Assembly: GCF_013267195.1 (NCBI RefSeq)
Contig: NZ_CP053941.1
Location: 372,001 to 436,000 of the forward strand
DNA from: Halorubrum salinarum
Lineage (GTDB): Archaea > Halobacteriota > Halobacteria > Halobacteriales > Haloferacaceae
Direction of reading: 5' to 3'
Length of the DNA: 64,000 nucleotides
Below, piece by piece: positions 14,300-23,154 of this stretch. Position numbers and translations under genes: made by a program. Below the pieces are notes generated by a model, which did no database searches, was not told the DNA's origin, and was given only the letters and a program-made list of their open reading frames with translations. Position 1 is the stretch's first letter, and each line of letters begins with the position of its first letter.

Positions 14300-16209
14300 T
14301 GCGAACAATCAACCGCAGGCTACTCATCGGACTTGTTCTATTAGCTATTTTTTCTGGAGCAGTATCTGGTGTGACTGTCGTTCTCTCTGAGACGGCACAA
14401 ACACCAGCTCATGATTCGTCATCTGGTTCGCTAAACGAGGGTGAAAGGGGTGTTCAGATCGGTCTGTCTGATTACCCGCCGAACACGCAACAAGTTAGCC
14501 TAACGGTCACACTATCAGACGATGTTAACGGCTACGGACCGATTGACACAGCCACGACAGTATATCTCAGGCACTACAACGGAACGCTTGTCGACACTGA
14601 GCCGATTGATAGTCAAAAGAATATCACATTCAACGGCGACTATCCAGAAGGAAAGTATCTGGTGACGGTTGATGACCCAAACAACGGTCACCAGTGGACG
14701 CGGTATTTGAGCCCTAATCTCCCATATACGTCTGAAAATGGCCGTGTCAGAATAAATGCCTCAGTTGTCAATGGGGATATTTACGATGGTGAGCCGTATA
14801 ACGTGAGGAAGGTAACGGTTGAGATCACATCAGATGTAAATAAACCAACGCTGAGTGATCCTCAACCGACTGGCGGTCGTTTAATAGAAAATTCGCCTGT
14901 CGAATTGAGCATCGACATCAGCGACCCCGACTTCGGCACGTCGGAGGGTGACGAACTTACGGTCACGTTCTACGACGAGTCTGACGGCTCAGAACTCGGC
15001 ACGCAGACAATAACGCAGAACCAGACGGTCAACGAGACGTTCGACAACCCGGTCTCAGGAACGAACGAGTGGAGCGTCCGGGTCGAGGACAGCTACGGAA
15101 ACGTCGTCGAGAGCGAGACGTTCAGCTTCCAGACGCCCGAGGTCTTGGAGCTGCGGAACGAGAGCGCGCCGAACACCCTCGTGACCGAGGAATCCGACAT
15201 CGAGGTTAGGTTCTTCGGTCGGGAGTCCGGCGAGGTGATCACCCGAACGGCCACGAACGGGACGGTCGACATGACCGGTCTCCCAGTCGACGAGCCGCTT
15301 ATCGCGTCGACCGATGTCGACGGCTACTTCCAGCGGTCGATCGCGATCGACTCTATCCTCGAGCAGCAGCGGATGTTCCTGCTACCTGAGTCGGCAGACG
15401 CCTCACAGGTCGACTGGGTCCTCGACGACAACAGCGGCCGGTTCGATCCAGGTGAGACCACGCTGTTCATCGAGCGTCCGATCGAGATCGACGGGACGAC
15501 CAAGTACCGGGTCATCTACGGCGAGCAGTTCGGTGGGACCGGCCGGACCGCGTCGACGCTCGCGACCGGTGACCGGTACCGCCTCCGTGTCGAGAACCAG
15601 GACGGGAACACCCGGCTGTTGGGGTCTTACCTCGCAGCCGGCGCGGCACAGGAGACGCTGACTGTGGGCTCCGTCGACTTCCCCGGCCTCGACGACACCG
15701 GGACCGCCTTCTCCGCGGTGCTCAACGACGAGGACGGAGTCATCGACTACCGATTCGCCGACGACTCCGCAGAGACGGACGAGCTTACAGTCGAGATCTA
15801 CAAGAACGGTGAACTCGTCCGCAACTCGACGCTCTCGGGACCGGTCCAGACGGTCCGCGAACAGGTGCCGCTGTCCGATCTGAACCACTCGGAGGGTGAC
15901 TCATACCGTATCGAGTACTCGGCCGACCGAAACGGGATCGTAATCGACGGCGAGCGGATCGTCGGCGATGTCCCCGAACTCGCGGACGACTGGAACATCG
16001 ACGCCGGCCTGCTCAACATCCTTGGGATGATCACCATCGTCGCCTCGTTCGGTGGCGTGGTCATCTTGTCACCGCGTCACGCCGGCATCGTCGCCTTCTC
16101 GGTCGCGTTCGCGCTCTCGATCATCGGTGTCGTCGCGATCAACCAAGTCCTCATCGGGCTGGGATTCGTGGCCAGCGGCCTCTTCGCCGCAGCCGGAGGG
16201 AATCCATGA
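14299..16209 (+). CDS. Spike-like surface protein with Ig-like domains
   Basis: The 636-residue protein has an N-terminal signal/anchor (about 7-29) and a long strand-rich exterior region with many N-glycosylation sequons. At least one Ig-like repeat is recognisable (about 185-280, with TLSDPQPTGG ... SVRVEDSYGNVV). The C-terminal 65 residues form about three membrane segments. Bases 14299 to about 14900 (residues 1-200) are visibly AT-rich and use A/T-ending codons, while the rest is GC-rich like the neighbours. This suggests replacement of the outer domain. It is the best candidate for receptor binding or membrane fusion. It starts at the TAATG overlap. Confidence 0.75.
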   Translation: MRTINRRLLIGLVLLAIFSGAVSGVTVVLSETAQTPAHDSSSGSLNEGERGVQIGLSDYPPNTQQVSLTVTLSDDVNGYGPIDTATTVYLRHYNGTLVDTEPIDSQKNITFNGDYPEGKYLVTVDDPNNGHQWTRYLSPNLPYTSENGRVRINASVVNGDIYDGEPYNVRKVTVEITSDVNKPTLSDPQPTGGRLIENSPVELSIDISDPDFGTSEGDELTVTFYDESDGSELGTQTITQNQTVNETFDNPVSGTNEWSVRVEDSYGNVVESETFSFQTPEVLELRNESAPNTLVTEESDIEVRFFGRESGEVITRTATNGTVDMTGLPVDEPLIASTDVDGYFQRSIAIDSILEQQRMFLLPESADASQVDWVLDDNSGRFDPGETTLFIERPIEIDGTTKYRVIYGEQFGGTGRTASTLATGDRYRLRVENQDGNTRLLGSYLAAGAAQETLTVGSVDFPGLDDTGTAFSAVLNDEDGVIDYRFADDSAETDELTVEIYKNGELVRNSTLSGPVQTVREQVPLSDLNHSEGDSYRIEYSADRNGIVIDGERIVGDVPELADDWNIDAGLLNILGMITIVASFGGVVILSPRHAGIVAFSVAFALSIIGVVAINQVLIGLGFVASGLFAAAGGNP

Positions 16210-16601
16210 GGACAGCGTGGGCGGTGCTGCTCGTCTTCGCGTTCGCGACGGGCGTGCTCATCTTTCAGCTGTCTGGCGTCGGCGCGATCTTCGGTGTCGG
16301 CAGTCCGACCGCCGACCTCAGCTCCGGCGACCGCTTCGCCGAGGAGGCCGACGACAACATCCTCGAGGAAGGAGACGACGAATCGTTCAACCCCGACGCA
16401 CGCGGGAGCGACAACCTCGTCGGCTTCATCATCAGCGGCTTCTCCATCGTCTTCGGCTACGTCAGGCTCGTGGTGTTGCTCCCGATCGAGATACAGAACC
16501 TCGGTGCGCCGCGTTGGGCGGCATACCCGCTTGGACTGTTCCTTCAGACCGTCGTGATCTTCGGAGCCGCGCAGTTCGGCTCCGGGAGGATCTGGTCATG
16601 A
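16206..16601 (+). CDS. Membrane protein after the spike candidate
   Basis: The 131-residue protein has an N-terminal hydrophobic segment (about 4-25), an acidic exterior stretch (about 30-70) and two further hydrophobic segments (about 71-93 and 105-124). Its start overlaps the spike stop as ATGA and its stop overlaps the next start. A role in anchoring or completing the spike is suggested by position only. Confidence 0.7.
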   Translation: MRTAWAVLLVFAFATGVLIFQLSGVGAIFGVGSPTADLSSGDRFAEEADDNILEEGDDESFNPDARGSDNLVGFIISGFSIVFGYVRLVVLLPIEIQNLGAPRWAAYPLGLFLQTVVIFGAAQFGSGRIWS

Positions 16602-16948
16602 TCGGGAGCGTCCTGTCGGTCGGCGCGACCGACCTCGGCTGCTACACGTCCGGCTCGAGTCCGGCCGAGGCCGACCTCCTCTCGTGTCTGATCGGCGACG
16701 CCGGCGCCGCGTTCGGGACCATGGAGATGTTCGCGATGGTCGTCGCGTTCGGGCTGCTCATCAGCCTCTACATCGCGAGCGACTTCGAGCCAGCCGCCCC
16801 GACGCTCGGGACCATCCTCGTCGGCTCGATGCTGATCCCGGCGCTCCCCGGACAGTTCAGTCGCATCGGGCTCGTGATCATGCTGGTCGGCGTCGTGGCC
16901 GGGATCTTCGCCTTCGGCCAGCGCTACATCCTGGAGGTGGGTACATGA
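16598..16948 (+). CDS. Multi-pass membrane protein
   Basis: The 116-residue protein has hydrophobic segments at about 43-62, 69-85 and 90-109 and two cysteines near the N-terminus (about 15 and 30) that could form an exterior disulfide. The ATG overlaps the upstream stop. The longer frame upstream is a shadow. No family is recognised. Confidence 0.65.
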   Translation: MIGSVLSVGATDLGCYTSGSSPAEADLLSCLIGDAGAAFGTMEMFAMVVAFGLLISLYIASDFEPAAPTLGTILVGSMLIPALPGQFSRIGLVIMLVGVVAGIFAFGQRYILEVGT

Positions 16949-17319
16949 GGCCCGCCTTCCGGATGATCGGCCAGATCCTCACGATGCCGATCGGCATCGC
17001 CCACGAGGGCGTTCACTCGTTCGCCGCCGCGCTGGTCGGCCTCGACGCGCAGATCGTCGTGAAGCCGAACGGCTCGACGTGCCACGTCGACTTCGAGCCG
17101 GCGAGCGCGGCACAGCAGGCGCTCGTCGCGCTCGCGCCGACGCTGACGGCGTTGCTCCTCGCCGGGCCCATGTGGGCCGCCTTCGGCGACGGACGCGCCG
17201 TGACGGCGCTCGTGGTCACGAGCGCGCTGCTGCTCTTCGGAGCGCCGTCGCGGGCCGACCTGAGTACAGCTCTGAGACCGTTCCACTCGACAAAAACAGA
17301 CCATGCCACGAGGAACTAA
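16945..17319 (+). CDS. Membrane protein with HEGVH motif (site-2-protease-like)
   Basis: The 124-residue protein carries HEGVH at about residues 20-24 inside a hydrophobic segment (IGIAHEGVHSFAAAL), matching the HExxH zinc-protease signature as placed in membrane-embedded M50-type proteases. A second hydrophobic region (about 62-80, LAPTLTALLLAGPMW) and a third (about 87-100) follow. It is much shorter than classical M50 enzymes and lacks an obvious third ligand motif, so it may be a minimal or inactive form. It overlaps the next gene by 17 bases. It could process envelope proteins of this cluster. Confidence 0.6.
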   Translation: MRPAFRMIGQILTMPIGIAHEGVHSFAAALVGLDAQIVVKPNGSTCHVDFEPASAAQQALVALAPTLTALLLAGPMWAAFGDGRAVTALVVTSALLLFGAPSRADLSTALRPFHSTKTDHATRN

Positions 17320-19954
17320 CAGCAACGACGGTGCGGAGATGAACCGAGCGCAGAGACGACAGCAGGCGACCGAGCGGCGCCAGCAGACCGCCCAGAGCCT
17401 CGGAACCGACCCGGGCGAGGTACGCGTCCAACAGCGGCGAAACCGGAACACGGTCGCACTCAGCGGCGAGGGCGAACAGGATGTCCGGCAGGCACAGACC
17501 GCGGACTCGGAGTACATCCGACCCGACGACCTCAACGTCGAGGACAGCGGCCCCGGTATCGAGGTCGGCGTCGCCGAGACCGCGCGGCAGGACATCGCCT
17601 CGCGGGTCAAGCAGGACGTCGCCGGGCAGAGTCGCTTCGCGCGTCCCGGTGACGTCGCCGTCGAAGTGACCGAAGCCGGCGTCGAGAAGGTCGACGTCGA
17701 CCAAGCCGCGATCCGCTCGCGGCGGCGCGCATTCGAGCAGCGTCAGGCGCGCCGCGAGGCCGCGAGCGAGCTCTCCGACGAACTCGGCCGGGACGTCGAC
17801 CCGTCCGACATCGAGATCTCGGACGGGCAGGCGACGCTCGCCGACGACGCGGCCCAGGAGGTCATCGACCAGCAGCGAAGCGACCTCCGCTCAGACGCGG
17901 CCGAGGAGTTCGACGTCGACCCGTCGCAGGTCGAGATCTCCAAGCAAGACGGCGAACTGGTCGCGCAGGCCGACGTCGAGCGACAGTTCGAGCAGCAGTT
18001 CAAGGGCGACCCCGCCCGCGGCATCCCCGGCGTGAACGTCGCCCGCGAGGCCGCGCGGAGACAGGTGGCCGACGAGCTGGGCGTCGAGGCCGAGGACGTT
18101 GAACTGAGCCGGCAGGACGGGCAGGTGATCGCCGAGGCCGACGTTCCGCGCGACACTCTCCCGTCGGACAGTACCTCAGTCGGGGCCGGTCTGGGAGGAA
18201 ACGTAGACACGACTTCCTTCAACCTCCCGTCTCGGAGTGGTTCGGGAACAGCATCGACTGACACTTCGACATCGCCGGGCGCGCTCGCGACCGTGACGGG
18301 CACGGCGGCGAGCACGCTCGCGAACAACCCGGTCGGGAACGCGATCGGAAGGGGTGCGGACGCGCTGTTCGGAACTGACTCGCCGGATAGTGGTGTTCTC
18401 GGTGGTGTAGCGGACCGGTTGGATACCGAGGCCGAGGACATCAATAACACATTCGCAGACCAGATCCGCGAGAGCGATCCGAGCCGTACCCAAGCGGTAG
18501 CACCAGGAGTCGGCGGCTTGTCCGCAGCGGCGAATAGCGAGTTCATCCGGGGTAGTGCCGCGACCGCGACGGAGTTGGCGAATCCGGCTGCCGCCGGACG
18601 CGATCTAATAAACCTCGGCAGTGCTGGCGCCCAGGTGGCGGACTTCGTCGCTGATGAGGGCCCTGAAGGCGCTCAGGTAGTTCTCGACGCCGCTGAGGCT
18701 GGTGCGCGCGCCGCGCCCGGAGCGGTTGTCGACGTGGCTCAGGCGGCCCGAGACAATCCGCAAGAAGCTGCGGAGGTCGGAACCGCAGTCGTCGCCACGG
18801 GCGTCGCCGGTGGAGCAGGCTTCCGAGGTGTTCGTGGCGCCGCGTCGGGAGCGCGTCAGCTGACACGACGACTCGACGCCGATCTCGCGGAGTTCCGTCG
18901 GGCCAACCGCGCCCAGGGGCAGATCGGAAGCCAGCGTTCCCGGGATACTGTCGACTTCTCGGACGCGCAGAGCGGTCGCGACTTCGAAGCCGACCTGCGA
19001 CAGGAAGACCTCACCCAACGCCAGGAGATACTCCGTGACCAAGCGACTCGAGAGCAACGTGTCACGGAAGACCTCGTCGACAACCCGCGAAGCGCGGACC
19101 CGATCGGGACGGGCGGACGCGGGCCGACGATCGATCCGGATCGACCGCCGCGGGCCGGGCCGTCTCGACCGACGACACGGACGCAGAGCGTCGGGCAGAA
19201 CGTTCCGCGGGAGATGGCCGGTCTACAGCGTGCGAACAACGTCCCGACGGCAGACCTCCGGACCACGGTGGATGTCACGCCAACCGCTACGTCGACGTCG
19301 GGAGCCGCTCGCGGTGCCGCGGCGGCGACGGGAGCAAGCGGCTCTCGAGCTCCCAGCCAGCTCGTCGACGCAGACGGTAGCGTAATCGAGCCCGCCTCGG
19401 GCCTCGACATCACGACGCCGCGGCCAGCGACCGAAACAGGCACGACGACGGCCACGACGACGCTCGCGGACCAGGTCACCGGAACGCAGGCCGCAACGAC
19501 CACAGGAACCGCTACAGCGTCCGCGGACGCGTTCCTGAACCAAGGTCTCGGGACTGCGACGGGAACGCGATCGAGTGCCGTTCCGAGCGGTGTTGGTCTC
19601 GGTACGCGCCCAGGCGTGAGAACAGGTCTCCGCCCCGGCCAGCGTGTCGGCACCCGGACCGGGACGGGGCCGCGCCAGACGCCGAGATCGGCAGCGCCCT
19701 CGGCATCGCGTGCCAGTTCGGCCAGCACAGCCGGATCAACCGCAACTACTGCGAGTGAGCGAATAGCGAGAGCATTACCAGGAGGGGTTGGAAGTAGAGG
19801 CCGAGGGCGCCGAGGCCTACCAGAGTTTTCGGCTGATGGCGAATCTGAAGAAGGGGAAGTCCCGGAAAACTTCATTGAGAGTACCTTCGACAATCCGATT
19901 GCCTCCGTAACCGAGGTAGAAAGAGAACTGGAGGAATTCTTTGAAAGAGGTTAG
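17303..19954 (+). CDS. Large repeat-containing protein ending the envelope cluster
   Basis: The 883-residue protein has no clear signal peptide. It contains about four copies of a motif with the pattern (sLG/ELG/EFD)-V-D-P-S-x-[IV]-E-[IV]-S-x-[QG] at roughly 24-60, 145-186, 190-227 and 247-283. Alanine/glycine-rich hydrophobic stretches (about 325-350 and 430-530) follow. The tail of about 650-840 is disordered and rich in threonine, arginine and serine, and the end is acidic. An internal or membrane-associated scaffold is plausible. The last roughly 200 bases become AT-richer. The start at 17303 has no strong ribosome site; ATG 17339 is an alternative. Confidence 0.7.
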   Translation: MPRGTNSNDGAEMNRAQRRQQATERRQQTAQSLGTDPGEVRVQQRRNRNTVALSGEGEQDVRQAQTADSEYIRPDDLNVEDSGPGIEVGVAETARQDIASRVKQDVAGQSRFARPGDVAVEVTEAGVEKVDVDQAAIRSRRRAFEQRQARREAASELSDELGRDVDPSDIEISDGQATLADDAAQEVIDQQRSDLRSDAAEEFDVDPSQVEISKQDGELVAQADVERQFEQQFKGDPARGIPGVNVAREAARRQVADELGVEAEDVELSRQDGQVIAEADVPRDTLPSDSTSVGAGLGGNVDTTSFNLPSRSGSGTASTDTSTSPGALATVTGTAASTLANNPVGNAIGRGADALFGTDSPDSGVLGGVADRLDTEAEDINNTFADQIRESDPSRTQAVAPGVGGLSAAANSEFIRGSAATATELANPAAAGRDLINLGSAGAQVADFVADEGPEGAQVVLDAAEAGARAAPGAVVDVAQAARDNPQEAAEVGTAVVATGVAGGAGFRGVRGAASGARQLTRRLDADLAEFRRANRAQGQIGSQRSRDTVDFSDAQSGRDFEADLRQEDLTQRQEILRDQATREQRVTEDLVDNPRSADPIGTGGRGPTIDPDRPPRAGPSRPTTRTQSVGQNVPREMAGLQRANNVPTADLRTTVDVTPTATSTSGAARGAAAATGASGSRAPSQLVDADGSVIEPASGLDITTPRPATETGTTTATTTLADQVTGTQAATTTGTATASADAFLNQGLGTATGTRSSAVPSGVGLGTRPGVRTGLRPGQRVGTRTGTGPRQTPRSAAPSASRASSASTAGSTATTASERIARALPGGVGSRGRGRRGLPEFSADGESEEGEVPENFIESTFDNPIASVTEVERELEEFFERG

Positions 19955-20004
19955 AAAGTATATCCAACCATAGATATACAATCTTTGACGTATTATCGCT
20001 AGCT

Positions 20005-20583
20005 ATGGGGTTGAAAGGTTTTCTTGTGCGCTCAATCAAAGGGACTATTCTCTTTTATCTCGTCCTGGGATTGATCGGTTTGGTGATCGTCGGTGGAATC
20101 GCTGTCTTGGAATCTGGAACTGGTTACGATTTTGGACCCGAACCGATCTCTGAAGAGGAAGTTGAAGATGAAATGGTTCAAAGGATCAACTCGGAGCGTT
20201 CAAAACAGTATTTAAACAACCTTACTGAACTCCAAGCGGCTGATGAGTTGGCAAGTAGGCATACCGAGGTAATGAATGAATCTGGAGAAATTTCTAACAT
20301 CGCCGGTAACTGGAGCATCGGAAATAGCCTCGGGTCAATTGGTTGCGAGCCCGGTGGTGAAACTGTAGCAAAATCATACGTGTTTGAGTCTGTTGAGTTG
20401 GAGAATGAGACGATATACGTCGAGGACGCATCTGAGACCGCGGAGATGTTGGTGAAGATCTGGATGAATTCAGAACCGAATAGAGATATGATAATGAATC
20501 CACGTTGGGGTGGTGTTGGAGTTGGCGTCACAATCAATGAAGATGATGAGGTCTACGCATCGTTGATTGTCTGCGGTGTTTGA
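20005..20583 (+). CDS. Membrane-anchored CAP/SCP-domain protein
   Basis: The 192-residue protein has one N-terminal membrane segment (about 13-36). The exterior domain fits the CAP (cysteine-rich secretory/PR-1) family: INSER and a leucine-rich stretch (about 55-75), LASRHTEVM with a histidine near 85, a central HxN-like region that is weak, and WMNSEPNRDMIMNPRW (about 151-166) followed by glycine/valine strands ending in LIVCG. The gene is AT-rich unlike its neighbours, suggesting separate acquisition. Its own promoter, with ATAGATATACAATC, lies at about 19972-19985. The role on the element is unknown; CAP domains in other systems bind lipids or act outside the cell. Confidence 0.75.
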   Translation: MGLKGFLVRSIKGTILFYLVLGLIGLVIVGGIAVLESGTGYDFGPEPISEEEVEDEMVQRINSERSKQYLNNLTELQAADELASRHTEVMNESGEISNIAGNWSIGNSLGSIGCEPGGETVAKSYVFESVELENETIYVEDASETAEMLVKIWMNSEPNRDMIMNPRWGGVGVGVTINEDDEVYASLIVCGV

Positions 20584-20890
20584 GATAACACGGTCCGAGA
20601 AGGGGCTCAATTTTTCGCGCGTGGCGAACCCCTGTTTCGAGTGCTTCAGGTGGAACTTCTGAAAGCGGTTGCTGTGTATTTTCCCCCGAAGGGGGTGCCC
20701 TTAGGCACACTCCCTAAGGGGTCCGTCCCAGCCCGTGGGATCGAACACTGACCAGCGGCAGCGCTCACGACGACGTCGACGTCGATCGCGAGCGCGATCG
20801 AGAGCAAAATCGGCTCAGATATCACTCAAAACGTAACGAGGTCGACAAGAAACAGGGGGCAGGATAGTGTTGCCACTCAACTGTCGGTGG
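20584..20890. other. Non-coding stretch with several hairpins between convergent genes
   Basis: I see no gene in these 307 bases. There are at least three inverted repeats: CCCCC-gaa-GGGGG near 20684-20696, CCCTTAGG with CCTAAGGG near 20698-20720, and GATCGCG-ag-CGCGATC near 20784-20799. Two convergent operons end here, so termination is the simplest role. The density of stems would also fit a replication or transfer origin. Confidence 0.5.
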
Positions 20891-22783
20891 TCAGCGGGGG
20901 AGCTTCGACGAGAAGAGAACGTCCCCGTTGCGGTTTATCGGGCGCTGACCCGTCCGACGTCCCTTCTCCTTCTCCGTCCAGGAGAACTCACCGCTGATGA
21001 ACTTCCGGTACGCCATCGAGCCCGTGTCCTCCGCGGCGTCAACGCCTGCGCGGATGAGCTTCACGAGCTCGACACGCGAAAGCGGCTGGCCGCCGAGATC
21101 GACGACCATCCCATCGACGGACTCGGTGATTGAGATGCCGTGGCGCCGAGCCCAGCGTGCGAGCGCGGAGTCCTGGTCGATCATCTCCGTCTCCGCCGAC
21201 GCGAGCTGGCGCACACCACCGACTACCCAGTCCGTGACGTCCTCGAAGGTGTTCAGCAGGTCCTGGAACTTCTCGCGGATCAGGCTGTCCTCGAACGACA
21301 TCTTCGCGTTCGCGACCTCGACGAGGTCGTCGAACTTCTCGGCGGCGCGGTAAACAGTTGAGCGAGACGTGTCCGACAGCTCGGCGAGCTCGTCGACGCC
21401 GGCGCCGTCGCCGCCGTCGGTCAGCGCGGCCAGCACGGAGCGCTCAGACTCGGTCGCATCGCCGCGAGCGAAGTGCGCGACCGCCTGCTGCTCTTCACCC
21501 TCCCGGACGCTAGGCATCTTGTTGTCCACGAGGTCGAGATCTCGCTCTGACTCGGTCGCCTCGAAGTAGTGATCCGCCGTGTAGACGCGGGGGTCGGCGC
21601 GCGTCGGGAGTCCTGCCCAGAGGAGGACGTTCACGAGCGACTCGTCGAGCTCCGTCCGGAGCGCCTCAACGTCGAACGCGCCCTCCTCGCTCCAGGGCAC
21701 CGAGGCTCGGTCGGAGTAGTCCTTCGACCACTGAAGCTCGAGCTTCGGATCCGAGAGCGGGTCGTCGGCCGACGACGTCTCCTCGGACCTAGCGAACTCC
21801 GGGTGGTAGTACTTCACCAGCTTCCCGACGCCGTTCGGCTTCTCCGTGAGCTTCTTCCAGGTCGACTCATCGAGCGCGACGGCGTTCCGGTGGCCGACGA
21901 CCTTCTCGTTGTCCCACTTGTACTCGCCCTTCCCACGGTTGTTCGAACCGAAGAGCGCGAGCTGGTCGAGGACGGCGCCCTGCCCGGCGACGTGCTGCTC
22001 GCCGGCGCCGCGGTCCAGGCGGAGGTACATCTCCATCTGGTAGGCGTTCGAGTGCTCGTGAACGCACTCCTCGCGGAAGTAGTGGGTGCTGATGTCGAGC
22101 TCCTCCGCGAGTCGACGAAGCAGCGGGATCACCTCGTCCGGCTCTAAGTTGCTGGAGTTCGCCTGAACACGCAGCCCGTACGGAAGATCCTCCGGCATCG
22201 ACCCGATCCGTTCGCCGTCAGCCGTTCGCGCGTCCGGCAGCGACGGCCGGAACTGAAACGACGCCTTCCGCTCACCGAGACCGTCCTGCGCCCGGACGGC
22301 GATCTGGTACTCGTTGAACGTTTCGTAAGGTCGCATCGGCGCAGCGATGCCGCCGGACCAGTACTTTGTCTTGTCCGGGTTGATCTCCCAGAGCTCGTCG
22401 CCGAAGACGAACGACCCGACGTCGTCGGCGATGCTGGGTTCGTACTGGGAGACGATCGCGTCGTACGGCGACAACGAGCCGGGGTGACCGTTCTGACTCG
22501 TCTCGGGCTGCGAGAACAGGAGGTGAGCGCCAAACGCGTGAACACGCGGCTCGACGCATTCGATCGGCCCCTCGACGTCGAACGTCCGGTACTCGGTCGC
22601 CTCCGGGCTGCTGGGATGGACCTGCCGAGTCCCTTCGCTAGCGGCGTCGCGAAGCTCGCGCGCCTCGTCAGAATCGACGACGCCCTCGATCGAATCCTCG
22701 TCCTCACCGGTGACGGGCTCGGCATCGCCCAGCAGCTCGTCGAGGTCGCCCTGCGGCCCGGGTTCGAGGTAGTCGTCGCTCAA
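20891..22783 (-). CDS. 630-residue element protein with C-terminal winged helix
   Basis: The start is the TTG at 22783, which follows GGAGGTG and overlaps the upstream stop as TTGA; the longer frame upstream is an arginine-rich shadow of two other genes. The protein has an acidic N-terminus (1-60), a large mixed domain (about 60-420), and a MarR/HTH-like segment around 460-510 (GDATESERSVLAALTD ... DTSRSTVYRAAEKFDDL). A helical C-terminal region follows. Similar large proteins recur on haloarchaeal plasmids and proviruses without a known function. DNA binding, perhaps in replication or partition, is likely from the HTH. It ends the operon. Confidence 0.7.
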   Translation of the reverse strand: MSDDYLEPGPQGDLDELLGDAEPVTGEDEDSIEGVVDSDEARELRDAASEGTRQVHPSSPEATEYRTFDVEGPIECVEPRVHAFGAHLLFSQPETSQNGHPGSLSPYDAIVSQYEPSIADDVGSFVFGDELWEINPDKTKYWSGGIAAPMRPYETFNEYQIAVRAQDGLGERKASFQFRPSLPDARTADGERIGSMPEDLPYGLRVQANSSNLEPDEVIPLLRRLAEELDISTHYFREECVHEHSNAYQMEMYLRLDRGAGEQHVAGQGAVLDQLALFGSNNRGKGEYKWDNEKVVGHRNAVALDESTWKKLTEKPNGVGKLVKYYHPEFARSEETSSADDPLSDPKLELQWSKDYSDRASVPWSEEGAFDVEALRTELDESLVNVLLWAGLPTRADPRVYTADHYFEATESERDLDLVDNKMPSVREGEEQQAVAHFARGDATESERSVLAALTDGGDGAGVDELAELSDTSRSTVYRAAEKFDDLVEVANAKMSFEDSLIREKFQDLLNTFEDVTDWVVGGVRQLASAETEMIDQDSALARWARRHGISITESVDGMVVDLGGQPLSRVELVKLIRAGVDAAEDTGSMAYRKFISGEFSWTEKEKGRRTGQRPINRNGDVLFSSKLPR

Positions 22784-23154
22784 AGCTCCACCTCCTTCCG
22801 GGGGACGACCACGGCACCGGACTCGGCGCCGGCGAACACGGCGACGAGCGGGACCCACGGCTCGGTAACGTCGAGCGCGGGCTCGCCCGGGTCGCGATCG
22901 CTCGGATCGAACACATCGACGGAGGCGTGTTCCGGCGCGATCGCGAGGACGTACCGCCCGTCGCGATAGCCGCGGACCGGCACGGTCTCCGAGCTGACGC
23001 GGTCGATATGGACGCCGTCGATCCGACGGCGCGGGACCAGATGCGTGTCGACTGAGTCGACGACGACGTCCTTCGTGACGGGGTTCGCGGCGACCTTCTC
23101 GCCGTCGACCCACCGTGCGATCGGTCGGCGGAGGATGGTCTGATCGAGGCGCAT
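22780..23154 (-). CDS. Hypothetical beta-rich protein
   Basis: The 124-residue acidic protein is probably beta-rich, with many alternating hydrophobic strands (VVVDSVDTHLV, YVLAIAPEH, VPLVAVFAG). The ATG at 23154 overlaps the upstream stop as TGATG; a GTG one codon earlier is possible. It is coupled to the 630-residue protein by a stop/start overlap. No family is recognised. Confidence 0.65.
   Translation of the reverse strand: MRLDQTILRRPIARWVDGEKVAANPVTKDVVVDSVDTHLVPRRRIDGVHIDRVSSETVPVRGYRDGRYVLAIAPEHASVDVFDPSDRDPGEPALDVTEPWVPLVAVFAGAESGAVVVPRKEVEL

Noticed and set aside
14299-16209. Chromosomal S-layer gene reading for the Ig-like protein
   Set aside because: It is embedded by start/stop overlaps in the element's envelope operon and lacks a PGF-CTERM signal, ending in several membrane segments instead.
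10116-19954. Conjugation (type IV secretion) cluster
   Set aside because: Small membrane proteins would fit, but no VirB4/TraC, VirD4/TraD or relaxase-like protein is visible in the element.
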